In this document: positions 14,279 to 23,458 of the stretch, one piece after another
Numbering within the stretch: position 1 is the stretch's first letter
Layout: every line of letters starts with the position of its first letter
Source of the DNA: Microbacterium esteraromaticum
Lineage (GTDB): Bacteria > Actinomycetota > Actinomycetes > Actinomycetales > Microbacteriaceae
Assembly (NCBI RefSeq): GCF_900163815.1
Contig: NZ_FUKO01000003.1
Location: forward strand, 1 to 51,593
DNA: 51,593 bases
Reading direction: 5' to 3'
Notes under the pieces: generated by a model
What the model was told of the DNA's origin: nothing
The model's input: the letters and a program-made list of their open reading frames with translations, nothing else
The model's database searches: none
Position numbers and translations under genes: made by a program

Positions 14279-15976
14279 ATGTCAATATCCACATCCGCCG
14301 CCGTCGTCTTCGACCGCCTCACTCACACCTGGCCCGACGGCTCCATCGCGCTCTCGGCTGTGTCCGGCGCATTCGCTTCCGGACGCACCGGGCTGGTCGG
14401 CCGCAATGGCGCCGGCAAGTCCACCCTGCTGCGCCTCATCGCCGGCGATCTGCGGGCTTCGACCGGACAGATCACCACGACCGGCGACGTCGCATATCTG
14501 CCGCAGCGCCTCACACTCGACACGAACACGAGGGTGGCACACCTGCTCGGCGTCGCTGATCCGCTTGATGCCGTGCGCGCCATCGAGCGCGGCGACGTCG
14601 ATCCGGCGCATTTCGATGCCGTCGGCGACGACTGGGATATCGAGGCGAGAGCCCAAGCCTCGCTCGCGGAAGCCGACCTGGATCCGGCCTTCCTCGACCG
14701 CACCGTCGGCGAGCTGTCAGGTGGCGAAGCCGTGCTCGTCGCGATCGTCGGCATCCGGATGCGCCGAACACCGATCACGCTGCTCGACGAGCCGACGAAC
14801 AATCTCGACCGCGAAGCCCGCGCACGCCTGTCAGACCTGGTGCGCACATGGCAGGGAACACTCATCGTTGTCAGCCATGACACCGCATTGCTCGAGCTGA
14901 TGGACGACACCGCCGAACTGTACGGCAGCGAGCTGCGGGTCTTCGGCGGCGCGTATTCCGCGTGGCGAGCGTGGTTGGACAGCGAGCAGGATGCCGCCCG
15001 CCAAGCCGCAGTATCGGCGACGCAGGCGCTGAAGAAGGAGAAGCGCCAGCGCATCGACGCCGAGACGAAACTCGCTCATCGGGCGCGCACAGCCCGCACG
15101 GCCGAGCGTGAGACGCGGGTGCCCAAGATCATCGCGCATGGGCGCAAGATGGCGGCCGAGGTGTCGGCAGGCAGGTTGCGCACCGAAGTCGGTGCGAAAG
15201 AGGATGCTGCCCGTGCGGCACGCGAGACGGCCGAACGCCGCATCCGTGACGACGACAGCATGAATATCGAACTGCCCGATCCGGAGGTGCCGCCGTCACG
15301 GCGAATCCTGACGCTCGGCGACGGTTCGCGGTCGTGGATCGTGCAGGGTCCGGAGCGCGTCGCGCTGATCGGGCGCAACGGAGTCGGCAAGACCACACTG
15401 CTCGAGCGGCTCGTGGCGAGTGCCGGCGGTTTGCCAATACCCGCCGTCCGTTTGCCAGCATCCGCCGTCAACTCTGAAGGAGGATTGCAATTCTCAAGGA
15501 CGGATGCTGCCGCAGAGTCCTTCAGAAGTGCAGACCTCCTTCAGACCGAGGCGCACACCGACCGCATCGGCTACCTCTCGCAGCGCGTCGACGGGCTTGC
15601 GGAACACGAATCGGTCGCCGCGAACGTCGCCGCCACGGCGCCGCACGTGCCCGACAAAGAACTGCGCAACCAGCTGGCGCGCTTTCTCATTCGCGGCGCC
15701 GCGGTGGACCGCCCGGTCGCCGCGCTATCGGGCGGCGAACGGTTCCGCGTGGCCCTGGCGCGGATGCTGCTCGCCGACCCGCCTCCGCACCTGGTGGTGC
15801 TCGATGAGCCGACGAACAATCTCGATCTGGATACGGTCGATCAGCTGGTGTCGGCGCTGCGCGCTTTCCGTGGTGCGGTTCTCATCGTGAGCCACGACGA
15901 CGCGTTCCTCACTCGATTGGGGCTGACGCTGACGCTCGAACTGGATGCCGATGGGCACCTCACCGAAATCGCTTGA
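14279..15976 (+). CDS. ABC-F family ATPase (ribosome-protection type)
   Basis: 565 residues from ATG 14279, with GGGAG upstream. Two ABC domains without membrane segments: first Walker A GRNGAGKST, signature VGELSGGEA and Walker B TLLDEPTNNLD; second Walker A GRNGVGKTT, signature ALSGGERF and Walker B VVLDEPTNNLD. The interdomain linker (about 240-310) is highly charged, as in ABC-F proteins that enter the ribosomal E site. A 190-base leader suggests inducible expression. The second domain carries a 35-40 residue repeat-derived insertion before IGYLSQ. It could protect against ribosome-targeting drugs or be a housekeeping Uup/EttA-like factor; the leader favours the former. Confidence 0.88.
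   Translation: MSISTSAAVVFDRLTHTWPDGSIALSAVSGAFASGRTGLVGRNGAGKSTLLRLIAGDLRASTGQITTTGDVAYLPQRLTLDTNTRVAHLLGVADPLDAVRAIERGDVDPAHFDAVGDDWDIEARAQASLAEADLDPAFLDRTVGELSGGEAVLVAIVGIRMRRTPITLLDEPTNNLDREARARLSDLVRTWQGTLIVVSHDTALLELMDDTAELYGSELRVFGGAYSAWRAWLDSEQDAARQAAVSATQALKKEKRQRIDAETKLAHRARTARTAERETRVPKIIAHGRKMAAEVSAGRLRTEVGAKEDAARAARETAERRIRDDDSMNIELPDPEVPPSRRILTLGDGSRSWIVQGPERVALIGRNGVGKTTLLERLVASAGGLPIPAVRLPASAVNSEGGLQFSRTDAAAESFRSADLLQTEAHTDRIGYLSQRVDGLAEHESVAANVAATAPHVPDKELRNQLARFLIRGAAVDRPVAALSGGERFRVALARMLLADPPPHLVVLDEPTNNLDLDTVDQLVSALRAFRGAVLIVSHDDAFLTRLGLTLTLELDADGHLTEIA
15420..15545 (+). repeat. Repeat-rich in-frame insertion inside the ABC-F second domain
   Basis: Between the second Walker A helix and the Q-loop segment IGYLSQ there are ~60 residues; the first domain has ~25. 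The extra DNA contains an imperfect tandem repeat (GTTTGCCAATACCCGCCGTC then GTTTGCCAGCATCCGCCGTC). It also holds a distant 10-bp inverted repeat, CTGAAGGAGG (15474-15483) with CCTCCTTCAG (about 15,535-15,544), and repeated TCCTTCAGA words. It looks like a small mobile or palindromic repeat captured in frame. Confidence 0.6.
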
Positions 15977-16018
15977 CATGCCCTGCTGCGCTGGACGCGG
16001 GCCTTGGCTCTTGTGCGC

Positions 16019-16429
16019 TCAGGCGGCACGGCTGCTGCGCATCGCCTTCGTGTGCGCCAGCGCCGGGTCGGCGGCGAACGCCGCATACTCGGCGGAGTCG
16101 CGCGGGTACATGGCGACGCGGCCCTCGGCATCGTGATGAGTGCCCCAGCCGTAGCGCTTGCTGAGCGGCGAGGAGCGCAGGCAGGCCTGTCCCTTCGAGA
16201 AGAACTCCTCGCGAGCCGCGGTGTCTGCCGGGTCGATGCCCTTGCGCAGTGCGAAGGTCTCGAAGAGCACATCATCGGAGGTGCGCTGGTACGGCTCATC
16301 GATGATCAGCCGGTAGTGCAGTGCGGCGATCGAAAGATTCTCGGCGATCGGCGGCTCGACGCCGTACTCGACAGAACAGTCGTCAGAGACTTCGATGAAC
16401 GTGCTCGTGTAGTTCGTCGTGTGCGCCAT
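16019..16429 (-). CDS. DUF6157 family protein
   Basis: 136 residues from ATG 16429 (MAHTTNYTSTFIEVSDDC). The conserved core includes GVEPP, ALHYRLIIDEPYQRTSDDVL, KGQACLRSSPL and KRYGWGTHHDAEGRVAMYP, which match the DUF6157 family. Small, soluble, no signal peptide. Biochemical role unknown. It converges with the ABC-F gene (43 bases between stops) and is divergent from lhr across a dyad at 16449-16481. Confidence 0.82.
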   Translation of the reverse strand: MAHTTNYTSTFIEVSDDCSVEYGVEPPIAENLSIAALHYRLIIDEPYQRTSDDVLFETFALRKGIDPADTAAREEFFSKGQACLRSSPLSKRYGWGTHHDAEGRVAMYPRDSAEYAAFAADPALAHTKAMRSSRAA

Positions 16430-16448
16430 GTCGACAGCATCCCGCACC

Positions 16449-16481
16449 CCTCCGACATTGTCGAGAGCCGAATGTCGGAGG
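16449..16481. repeat. 11-bp perfect inverted repeat between DUF6157 and lhr
   Basis: CCTCCGACATT (16449-16459) and AATGTCGGAGG (16471-16481) are exact reverse complements with an 11-base spacer. The dyad sits in the 71-bp divergent intergenic region, 20 bases before the lhr start. The half-site TCCGACAT recurs in the inner stem of the larger inverted repeat at 37161-37197, so the two may belong to one dispersed repeat or regulator-site family. Confidence 0.65.
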
Positions 16482-16500
16482 CCCGGGTGAAGATAGAGGG

Positions 16501-19500
16501 ATGAGCGACGTGCTCGACCGATTCACCCCCGCGACACAGGACTGGTTCCGGGGCGCTTTCGCTGCGCCCACGCCCGCGCAGGCGGGCGCGTGGAAGGCGA
16601 TCTCTGCGGGCAGGCACGCGCTCGTGGTCGCGCCGACCGGTTCGGGCAAGACGCTCTCGGCGTTCCTGTGGGCCATCGACAGCGTCTTCCGTGAACGATC
16701 CGGGCTGCAGGAGCCGAAGGCGCCCGGTGACGACGAGCGCACGCGCATCCTCTACATCTCGCCGCTGAAGGCACTCGGCGTGGATGTCGAGCGCAACCTG
16801 CGCTCGCCTCTGGTCGGCATCGGACAGTCGGCACGCCGACTCGGGTTCGACGCCCCTGCCGTGAGCGTCGGCGTCCGTTCGGGCGACACGACCTCCAGCG
16901 ATCGGCGCAAGCTCGTCTCGCATCCGCCCGACATCCTCATCACCACGCCGGAGTCGCTGTACCTGATGCTCACCAGCCGCGCCGGCGAAACCCTGCGCGG
17001 CGTGCACACGGTGATCATCGACGAGGTGCATGCGGTCGCTGCGACCAAGCGCGGCGCGCACCTGGCGCTCAGCCTCGAGCGGCTGGATGCGCTGCGGCGC
17101 GCGGCCGGAGCCGAGAAGCCCGCTCAGCGGATCGGGCTGTCTGCCACGGTGCGCCCGATCGATGAGGTCGCACGGTTCCTCGGCGGCTCCGCGCCGGTCG
17201 AGATCGTCGCGCCGCGTGCGGTGAAGACCTTCGAGCTCGGCGTCGTCGTGCCGATGGATGACATGCGAAACCCTCCTCCGGCACCCGGCGCCGTCGCCTC
17301 CGACGATCCTGCCGAGTACACCGAGGTGACCGGCTCCGTCTGGCCGCACGTCGAAGAGGCGATCGTCGACAAGGTGCTCGAGAACCAGTCGACGATCGTG
17401 TTCGCCAATTCGCGCCGCCTCGCCGAACGACTCACGGGCCGACTGAACGAGATCTATGCGGAACGTCTCGGCGTGCCCGCCCCCGCTCCGAGCGCTCCCC
17501 CGGCCGCGCGGGCCCCCGCGGCAGAGGCTCCGGGCGGCGCGAATGCGCCGTCTGGAGGAGCCGTCGGGGCGGCACAGGCGGGTTCGACCGCGGGAGCCGA
17601 CCCCGTGCTCGCGAAAGCACACCACGGTTCGGTGTCGAAAGAGCAGCGTGCTCTCGTCGAAGACGAGCTGAAATCCGGCATCCTGCGCTGCGTGGTCGCG
17701 ACCAGCAGTCTCGAGCTCGGCATCGACATGGGCGCGGTCGATCTGGTGATCCAGGTCGAGGCGCCGCCGTCGGCGGCATCCGGGCTGCAACGGGTGGGCC
17801 GGGCAGGACACCAGGTCGGCGAGGTCAGTCGGGCATCGCTGTTCCCCAAGCACCGTGGCGACGTGCTGCATACGGCGATCGTCACCGAGCGGATGCTGGC
17901 GGGCCAGATCGAGGCGATCACCGTGCCGCGCAACCCGCTCGACATCCTCGCGCAGCAGACCGTCGCCGCGTGCGCACTCGATGCGATCTCGGTCGAAGAA
18001 TGGTTCGAGACCGTGCGCCGCAGCGCGCCGTTCCAGTCGCTGCCCCGGTCAGCGTACGAAGCGACGCTCGATCTGCTCGCCGGAAGATACCCGTCGGACG
18101 AGTTCGCCGAGCTGCGACCCCGGCTGGTGTGGGATCGCGACGCGGGCACCCTCACCGGCCGTCCCGGTGCGCAGCGCATCGCCGTGACCAGCGGCGGCAC
18201 GATCCCCGACCGCGGTCTGTTCGGGGTGTTCGTCGCCGGTGAGACCACGGGTGCGCGCGTCGGCGAACTCGATGAGGAGATGGTCTACGAATCCCGCGTC
18301 GGCGATGTCTTCACCCTGGGCACCACCAGCTGGCGCATCGCCGAGATCACCCACGACCGAGTGAACGTCCTGCCCGCATATGGGCAACCGGGCAAGGTGC
18401 CGTTCTGGCACGGCGACGGCATCGGCCGCCCCTTCGAACTCGGCGAGGCACTCGGCAGGTTCTCTCGAGAAGTGTCGACGGCAGACCCTGCGAAAGCGCA
18501 GCAGCGGCTGATCGATGCCGGACTCGACGAGCGCGCCCGCGACAATCTGATGGGCTATCTCACCGAGCAGCGCGAAGCCACCGGCACCCTCCCGACCGAC
18601 CGCACGCTCACCGTCGAGCGCGGACACGATGAGGCGGGCGACTGGCGCGTGATCTTGCATTCCCCATACGGCATGAAGGTGCATGCGCCGTGGGCGCTGG
18701 CGATCAACGCGCGAGTGCGGGAGCGGCTCGGAGTCGAGGGCTCCGCCGTCGCGAGCGATGACGGCATCATCGTGCGGATACCGGATGCCGATGCCGAGCC
18801 GCCTGGGGCAGAGCTGTTCGTCTTCGACGCTGACGAGATCGAGCAGATGGTCACCGCAGAAGTCGGCGGCTCGGCGCTGTTCGCCTCGCGCTTCCGCGAG
18901 TGCGCGGCCCGCGCGCTGCTGATGCCGCGGATGAACCCCAACAAGCGCACGCCCCTGTGGCAGCAGCGGCAGCGCTCGGCACAGCTGCTGGAGGTCGCGC
19001 GACGGCATCCGACCTTCCCGGTGATCCTCGAGACGCTTCGCGAAGTGCTGCAGGACGTCTACGACCTGCCCTCGCTGCGCCGGCTGATCACCGATGTCTC
19101 CGAACGCCGCATCCGTCTCATCGAGACCGAGCCCGCTCAGCCGTCGCCGTACGCCCGCGATCTGCTCTTCGGATACGTCGGCGCGTTCATGTACGAAGGC
19201 GACTCGCCTCTCGCCGAACGTCGTGCTGCCGCGCTGTCTGTCGACCCGGCACTGCTGGGCGAACTGCTCGGCACGGTCGAGATGCGCGAGCTGCTCGACC
19301 CCGACGTGATCGCGCAGTTCGAGCGCGAGGCGCAGCGTCTCGACCCGCAGCGACGCGCACGCGGCATCGAGGGTGTCGCCGATCTGCTGCGGATGCTCGG
19401 GCCGCTCGATGCTTCCGAAGTCGCCGCCCGACTGACAGAGACCGAGCAGGAGTCATCGACAGAAACCACGTCGTCGCCGGATGCCGACGTCAGCCCGGCT

Positions 19501-21219
19501 GACGTGCGCCGCGCCTCAGCGCATCTCGCCGAACTCATCACCGCACGCCGAGTGATCCCCGTGCAGATCGCCGGTCAGTCGCGGTTCGCCGTGATCGAAG
19601 ACGCGGGAAGGCTCCGTGACGCTCTGGGTTCGGCGCTGCCGGTCGGCATCCCGGTCGCGTTCCTGGAACCTGTCGCCGATCCGCTCGGCGACCTGGTGTC
19701 GCGACATGCGCGCACGCACGGGCCTTTCACGACCGCATCCGTCGCCGAGCGACTCGGGCTCGGGGCCGCCGTGGCTCGGCATACGCTTCAGCGCCTGGAA
19801 TCAGCGGGCCGCCTCACCAGCGGTTTCTTCCTGCCCGCTGATGCGACCGATGGCACGGGTGAGAGCGAATGGTGCGACACCGAGGTGCTGCGGCGGCTGC
19901 GCATGCGGTCGCTGGCGGCGATCCGCGGCAGCGTCGAACCGGTCTCCGAACGGGCGTACGCCCGGTTCCTCCCCGACTGGCAGCACCTCACTCGGCCTCT
20001 CGAAGGTCTTGACGGAGTGCTGACCGTGATCGAGCAGCTCGCCGGAGTGCCGATTCCCGCCAGTGCCTGGGAATCGCTCGTGCTGCCCAGTCGGGTGCGC
20101 GACTACACACCCGCCCTGCTCGACGAGTTGACGTCGGCGGGCGAGGTGGTCTGGTCGGGGCACGGCGCGCTTCCCGGCCGAGACGGGTGGGTGTCACTGC
20201 ATCCGGTCGATCTGGCTCCGTTCACGCTCCCGATCCCCGACGAGCGACCGGCCCCGGGCTCACTCGAAGAGCGAATACTCGATGCTCTGCGATTGAGCGG
20301 CGCGTCATTCGCGGGTGGCCTGCGGGCGATGGTGAATGCCGAGAACGAGCAGTCGGTGCTCGATGCACTGTGGACGCTGACGTGGGAGGGGCACATCACC
20401 AATGACACCTTCTCGCCGGTGCGCGCACTGATCGCGGGTGGCTCGCAGGCGCACAAGTCCACCCGACGCGCTCCGCGCACGCGCGCCTATCGCGGAGTCT
20501 CGCTGGCGCGGCCGGCAGCGCGGCCGCCCTCGGTCGGCGGGCGATGGGCGGTCCTGCCGGAGACGACACCGCCGCCCACGCAGACCGTGCCGGCGGATGC
20601 CGCCAAGCGCGCCACCGTCACCGCGGGCCTGCTGCTCGATCGGTACGGCGTCGTCACCCGTGGATCAGTTCAGGCCGAGGGGGTTCCAGGCGGCTTCGCT
20701 CAGGCGTACCGGATGCTGGCGGGGTTCGAAGAGGCCGGGCACTGTCGACGCGGCTACGTGATCGAAAAGCTGGGCGCTGCGCAGTTCGCCGCATCCACCA
20801 CAGTCGATCGTCTGCGCACTTTCGCGGGGCTCACCGATCCGCCGCCGCGCAAGGCGACGACGCTCGCGGCGACCGATCCGGCGAACCCGTACGGCGCAGC
20901 TCTCGGCTGGCCCCGTCTCGATGAGGTCTCGCACCGCCCCGGGCGGAAGGCGGGCGGCCTGGTGGTACTGGTCGACGGTGCTCTGGTGCTGTATCTCGAG
21001 CGCGGCGGCCGTACGGTGCTGGCATTCGACGATGATGCCGACGTGCTGCGAGCTGCCGCATCCGATCTCGCGGCCACGGCGCGAACCCGACGCCTCGACA
21101 CCCTCACCGTCGAGAAGATCAACGGTGCACCGATCTACGGCACCCCGTTCGCGACGGCGCTGCAAGAGGCCGGCTTTGTACCGACCCCGCGCGGTTTCAC
21201 CCTGCGCAAGGCCCTCTGA
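16501..21219 (+). CDS. lhr: Lhr-type large superfamily II DNA helicase
   Basis: 1,572 residues from ATG 16501, the normal size of full-length actinobacterial Lhr. The helicase core has Walker A APTGSGKT (~45), motif II DEVH (~173), SATVRP (~215) and motif VI GLQRVGRAGHQ (~425). A winged helix and the Lhr-specific domain 4 fill the middle, and a long C-terminal region (LhrCTD) completes it. A 40-residue Ala/Pro/Gly-rich linker at ~325-365 interrupts the second RecA domain. Lhr translocates 3' to 5' on single strands and unwinds RNA:DNA hybrids, and in mycobacteria it belongs to DNA-damage responses. Nei2-type glycosylase lies two genes downstream, an actinobacterial neighbourhood consistent with repair. 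Confidence 0.95.
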   Translation: MSDVLDRFTPATQDWFRGAFAAPTPAQAGAWKAISAGRHALVVAPTGSGKTLSAFLWAIDSVFRERSGLQEPKAPGDDERTRILYISPLKALGVDVERNLRSPLVGIGQSARRLGFDAPAVSVGVRSGDTTSSDRRKLVSHPPDILITTPESLYLMLTSRAGETLRGVHTVIIDEVHAVAATKRGAHLALSLERLDALRRAAGAEKPAQRIGLSATVRPIDEVARFLGGSAPVEIVAPRAVKTFELGVVVPMDDMRNPPPAPGAVASDDPAEYTEVTGSVWPHVEEAIVDKVLENQSTIVFANSRRLAERLTGRLNEIYAERLGVPAPAPSAPPAARAPAAEAPGGANAPSGGAVGAAQAGSTAGADPVLAKAHHGSVSKEQRALVEDELKSGILRCVVATSSLELGIDMGAVDLVIQVEAPPSAASGLQRVGRAGHQVGEVSRASLFPKHRGDVLHTAIVTERMLAGQIEAITVPRNPLDILAQQTVAACALDAISVEEWFETVRRSAPFQSLPRSAYEATLDLLAGRYPSDEFAELRPRLVWDRDAGTLTGRPGAQRIAVTSGGTIPDRGLFGVFVAGETTGARVGELDEEMVYESRVGDVFTLGTTSWRIAEITHDRVNVLPAYGQPGKVPFWHGDGIGRPFELGEALGRFSREVSTADPAKAQQRLIDAGLDERARDNLMGYLTEQREATGTLPTDRTLTVERGHDEAGDWRVILHSPYGMKVHAPWALAINARVRERLGVEGSAVASDDGIIVRIPDADAEPPGAELFVFDADEIEQMVTAEVGGSALFASRFRECAARALLMPRMNPNKRTPLWQQRQRSAQLLEVARRHPTFPVILETLREVLQDVYDLPSLRRLITDVSERRIRLIETEPAQPSPYARDLLFGYVGAFMYEGDSPLAERRAAALSVDPALLGELLGTVEMRELLDPDVIAQFEREAQRLDPQRRARGIEGVADLLRMLGPLDASEVAARLTETEQESSTETTSSPDADVSPADVRRASAHLAELITARRVIPVQIAGQSRFAVIEDAGRLRDALGSALPVGIPVAFLEPVADPLGDLVSRHARTHGPFTTASVAERLGLGAAVARHTLQRLESAGRLTSGFFLPADATDGTGESEWCDTEVLRRLRMRSLAAIRGSVEPVSERAYARFLPDWQHLTRPLEGLDGVLTVIEQLAGVPIPASAWESLVLPSRVRDYTPALLDELTSAGEVVWSGHGALPGRDGWVSLHPVDLAPFTLPIPDERPAPGSLEERILDALRLSGASFAGGLRAMVNAENEQSVLDALWTLTWEGHITNDTFSPVRALIAGGSQAHKSTRRAPRTRAYRGVSLARPAARPPSVGGRWAVLPETTPPPTQTVPADAAKRATVTAGLLLDRYGVVTRGSVQAEGVPGGFAQAYRMLAGFEEAGHCRRGYVIEKLGAAQFAASTTVDRLRTFAGLTDPPPRKATTLAATDPANPYGAALGWPRLDEVSHRPGRKAGGLVVLVDGALVLYLERGGRTVLAFDDDADVLRAAASDLAATARTRRLDTLTVEKINGAPIYGTPFATALQEAGFVPTPRGFTLRKAL

Positions 21220-21288
21220 CCCGACGTCGGCAGACCGAGGGCGCCGCGATACCGTATCGAGACACGAACAGCAGGAGAGGTGCCGCCA

Positions 21289-22086
21289 TTGATCAGTGAG
21301 TTCTTCACCGGCGTGCGCACTCTGGGGCGCGGATTCGGCATGTGGCGCACGCATACGAAGCTTCTCGCCCTGGGCCTCATCCCTGCCTTCATCGCGTTCG
21401 CGCTCCTCGTCGCAGTTCTCGTGCCGCTCGCGCTCTCACTCGGCGCCGTCACCGATTGGATCACCCCGTTCGCCGACGGTTGGGGGCAGCCATGGCGCCA
21501 GCTGTTGCGAGTCGGGCTGGGCATCGTCATTTTCATCGCAGCCCTGGCCCTGGCAGGAGCGGTCTTCACCGCCCTCACCCTCACAATCGGCGACCCCTTC
21601 TATCAGCGCATCTGGCGCGGAGTCGAGCTCGCGCTCGGCGGTGATGAGCCACAGGGCAAGACCGGATTCTGGACGACGATCGGCGAAGGCATCCGCTTGG
21701 TGGCCCTCGGCATTCTCGTGGCGCTCCTCACCCTCGTGATCGGCTTCCTGCCGCTCGTCGGCGGACTCCTCGCGACCGTCACCGGAGTGATCCTGTCCGG
21801 GCGGCTCCTGGCGCGAGAGCTCACCGGTCGCGCGTTCGATGCCCGCGGTCTGACGACCTACTCCCGAAGCGAGATGCTCGGCGCCGGTCGTGCGCGCGTG
21901 ATCGGCTTCGGCGTCGCGACGCAGCTGTGCTTCCTGGTGCCGCTCGGCGCGATCATCGCGATGCCAGCGGCGGTCGCCGCCTCCACAATCCTCGCCCGTG
22001 ATCTCGCGGAGCGCGGCGCGCTCGCCGAACACGCCGCCGCGCCGACCGCACCACCGCCCTACACGGGCCCTGCGGAAGCGCGCTGA
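21289..22086 (+). CDS. EI24-domain (CysZ-like) membrane protein
   Basis: 265 residues if translation starts at TTG 21289, nine bases after GGAGAGG; a GTG at 21280 is in frame but too close to the ribosome binding site. The N-terminus ISEFFTGVRTLGRGFGMWRT fits the family. Four main hydrophobic segments are seen at about 28-52, 75-103, 140-175 and 205-235. The EI24/CysZ fold includes sulfate channels, but most actinobacterial members are unassigned. It ends one base before the Nei2-type gene, so the two are probably co-transcribed with lhr. Confidence 0.82.
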   Translation: MISEFFTGVRTLGRGFGMWRTHTKLLALGLIPAFIAFALLVAVLVPLALSLGAVTDWITPFADGWGQPWRQLLRVGLGIVIFIAALALAGAVFTALTLTIGDPFYQRIWRGVELALGGDEPQGKTGFWTTIGEGIRLVALGILVALLTLVIGFLPLVGGLLATVTGVILSGRLLARELTGRAFDARGLTTYSRSEMLGAGRARVIGFGVATQLCFLVPLGAIIAMPAAVAASTILARDLAERGALAEHAAAPTAPPPYTGPAEAR

Positions 22087-22087
22087 G

Positions 22088-22861
22088 ATGCCCGAAGGCG
22101 ACACGGTCTTCCGCACCGCGCACCGGCTGAACACTGCGCTGGCCGGCCACACGGTCACGCGGTTCGACCTGCGCGTTCCGCAGGCCGCGACCGTCGATCT
22201 GACCCACGAAACGGTGCACAGAGTGGTGCCCCGCGGCAAGCATCTGCTCATGCGCGTGGGTGATCGCACCGTGCATTCCCATCTGCGCATGGATGGTGCG
22301 TGGCTGCTGTACCGACCGGGCGAACGCTGGCGGCATCCGGCGTTCAAGGTCCGCGCGATCGTCGGGACGGCTGAGGCGGAAGCCGTGGGCGTGGACATCG
22401 CCGAGGTGAGCGTCATCGCCACGCGAGACGAGCAGGATCTCGTCGGCTACCTGGGCCCGGATCCGCTCGCCGATGACTGGGATGCCGCCGAGGCAGCCAG
22501 GCGCCTGTCGGCGGATCAGCGCAGCATCCATGTCGCTCTTCTCGACCAGCGCAACGTCGCCGGTTTCGGCAACGAGTACGCGGCAGAGCTGCTGTTCCTG
22601 CGCGGCATCCTGCCCGAGACCCCGGCGTGCGAAGTCGACGCACCCGCGCTGCTCGACCTGGGTGTGCGCACGATCCGCGCCAACCGAGACCGCGCCGACC
22701 GCACCTTCACCGGCAATGCCCGCCGCGGCTTCACCGACTGGGTCTACGGCCGCGCGCAGCGCCCCTGCCGCCGCTGCGGAACGCTGATTCGCACCGGCAG
22801 CATCGGCGCCGATCCCACCCGCGAGCGCATCACATTCTGGTGCCCGAACTGCCAGAGATAA
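22088..22861 (+). CDS. Fpg/Nei-family DNA glycosylase (Nei2-like)
   Basis: 257 residues from ATG 22088. It begins MPEGDTVFRTAHRL, where Pro after cleaved Met and Glu are the catalytic pair of Fpg/Nei enzymes. The H2TH domain contains DQRNVAGFGNEYAAELLFLR. The C-terminal zinc finger is CRRCGTLIRTG ... TFWCPNC. The DTVFR N-terminus and length match mycobacterial Nei2. It excises oxidised pyrimidines or purines and nicks by beta/delta elimination. It follows the EI24 gene by one base in the lhr-EI24-nei cluster. Confidence 0.92.
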   Translation: MPEGDTVFRTAHRLNTALAGHTVTRFDLRVPQAATVDLTHETVHRVVPRGKHLLMRVGDRTVHSHLRMDGAWLLYRPGERWRHPAFKVRAIVGTAEAEAVGVDIAEVSVIATRDEQDLVGYLGPDPLADDWDAAEAARRLSADQRSIHVALLDQRNVAGFGNEYAAELLFLRGILPETPACEVDAPALLDLGVRTIRANRDRADRTFTGNARRGFTDWVYGRAQRPCRRCGTLIRTGSIGADPTRERITFWCPNCQR

Positions 22862-22941
22862 GGCTTATCGCGCTCCGGGAATGAAACCGGCGGCACCGTG
22901 GTTGTAGCTATATCGGGAACCGCCCGGGAATCGGAGGAATC

Positions 22942-23349
22942 GTGGGTAAGAACTACATCGATATCGAAGACGACCACGGCACGACGCTGCGTTACCGCAA
23001 GCACGCCAATGGACGAGGCCTCGTCGCGCACGGCGCGAAGGTGCACCCGAAAGCTCTCATCGAGGTGGGCGCGTATATCGAACCCGGAGTAAGAGTCGGC
23101 GCAGGCGCCCGTGTGTCCAGGGGCGCGTGGGTGGAGCCGGATGCCGTCATCGGCGAGAACGCGAAGATCGACGCGCACGCTCACATCGGGCCGGGCGCTG
23201 CAGTAGGCGACGGCGCATGGATCGGTGTGCGTGCCGAGATCGGCGCAGGTGCGCGAATCGCACGCGGCACCCGTATCGGACACGACGAGAGCGTCGGAGC
23301 AGGACTCCGCGTGATCACCGACCAGAAGGGGCTGTGGCTCGCAGCCTGA
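22942..23349 (+). CDS. Left-handed beta-helix (hexapeptide-repeat) protein
   Basis: 135 residues from GTG 22942, with GGAGGAATC just upstream. A 35-residue lead (GKNYIDIEDDHGTTLRYRKH) is followed by imperfect hexapeptide repeats: ALIEVGAYIEPGVRVGAGAR, VIGENAKIDAHAHIGPGAAV and IGVRAEIGAGARIARGTRIG. This is the trimeric left-handed beta-helix seen in acyl- and acetyltransferases. No acceptor-binding extension is present, so it may be a scaffold or carbonic-anhydrase-like rather than a transferase. It stands alone. Confidence 0.75.
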   Translation: MGKNYIDIEDDHGTTLRYRKHANGRGLVAHGAKVHPKALIEVGAYIEPGVRVGAGARVSRGAWVEPDAVIGENAKIDAHAHIGPGAAVGDGAWIGVRAEIGAGARIARGTRIGHDESVGAGLRVITDQKGLWLAA

Positions 23350-23384
23350 AGGCGCGGGTCGCATGAATCATCAGCGACCACCAG

Positions 23385-23427
23385 CTTCTAAAAGAAGTTA
23401 CGCTCTAAGTTAGAAGCTTCGGCTTCT
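23385..23427 (+). promoter_or_regulatory. Dyad and UUCG hairpin upstream of the SufR-like regulator
   Basis: CTTCTAA (23385-23391) and TTAGAAG (23410-23416) form a spaced inverted repeat in an AT-rich patch, a plausible operator. Overlapping its right arm, AGAAGC-TTCG-GCTTCT (23412-23427) is a very stable UUCG tetraloop hairpin in the likely 5' leader. The regulator starts at 23459, so autoregulation is likely. Confidence 0.5.
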
Positions 23428-23458
23428 GGCCGCAGAGATCCTTCTTTCAGAGGTCGCC

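Noticed and set aside
14232..14900. Plus-strand frame starting MMRPVGICAPIF before the ABC-F gene
   Set aside because: It continues far into the ABC-F gene out of frame with Ser/Arg/Pro-rich sequence; only a leader role for its first codons would be possible and nothing supports it.
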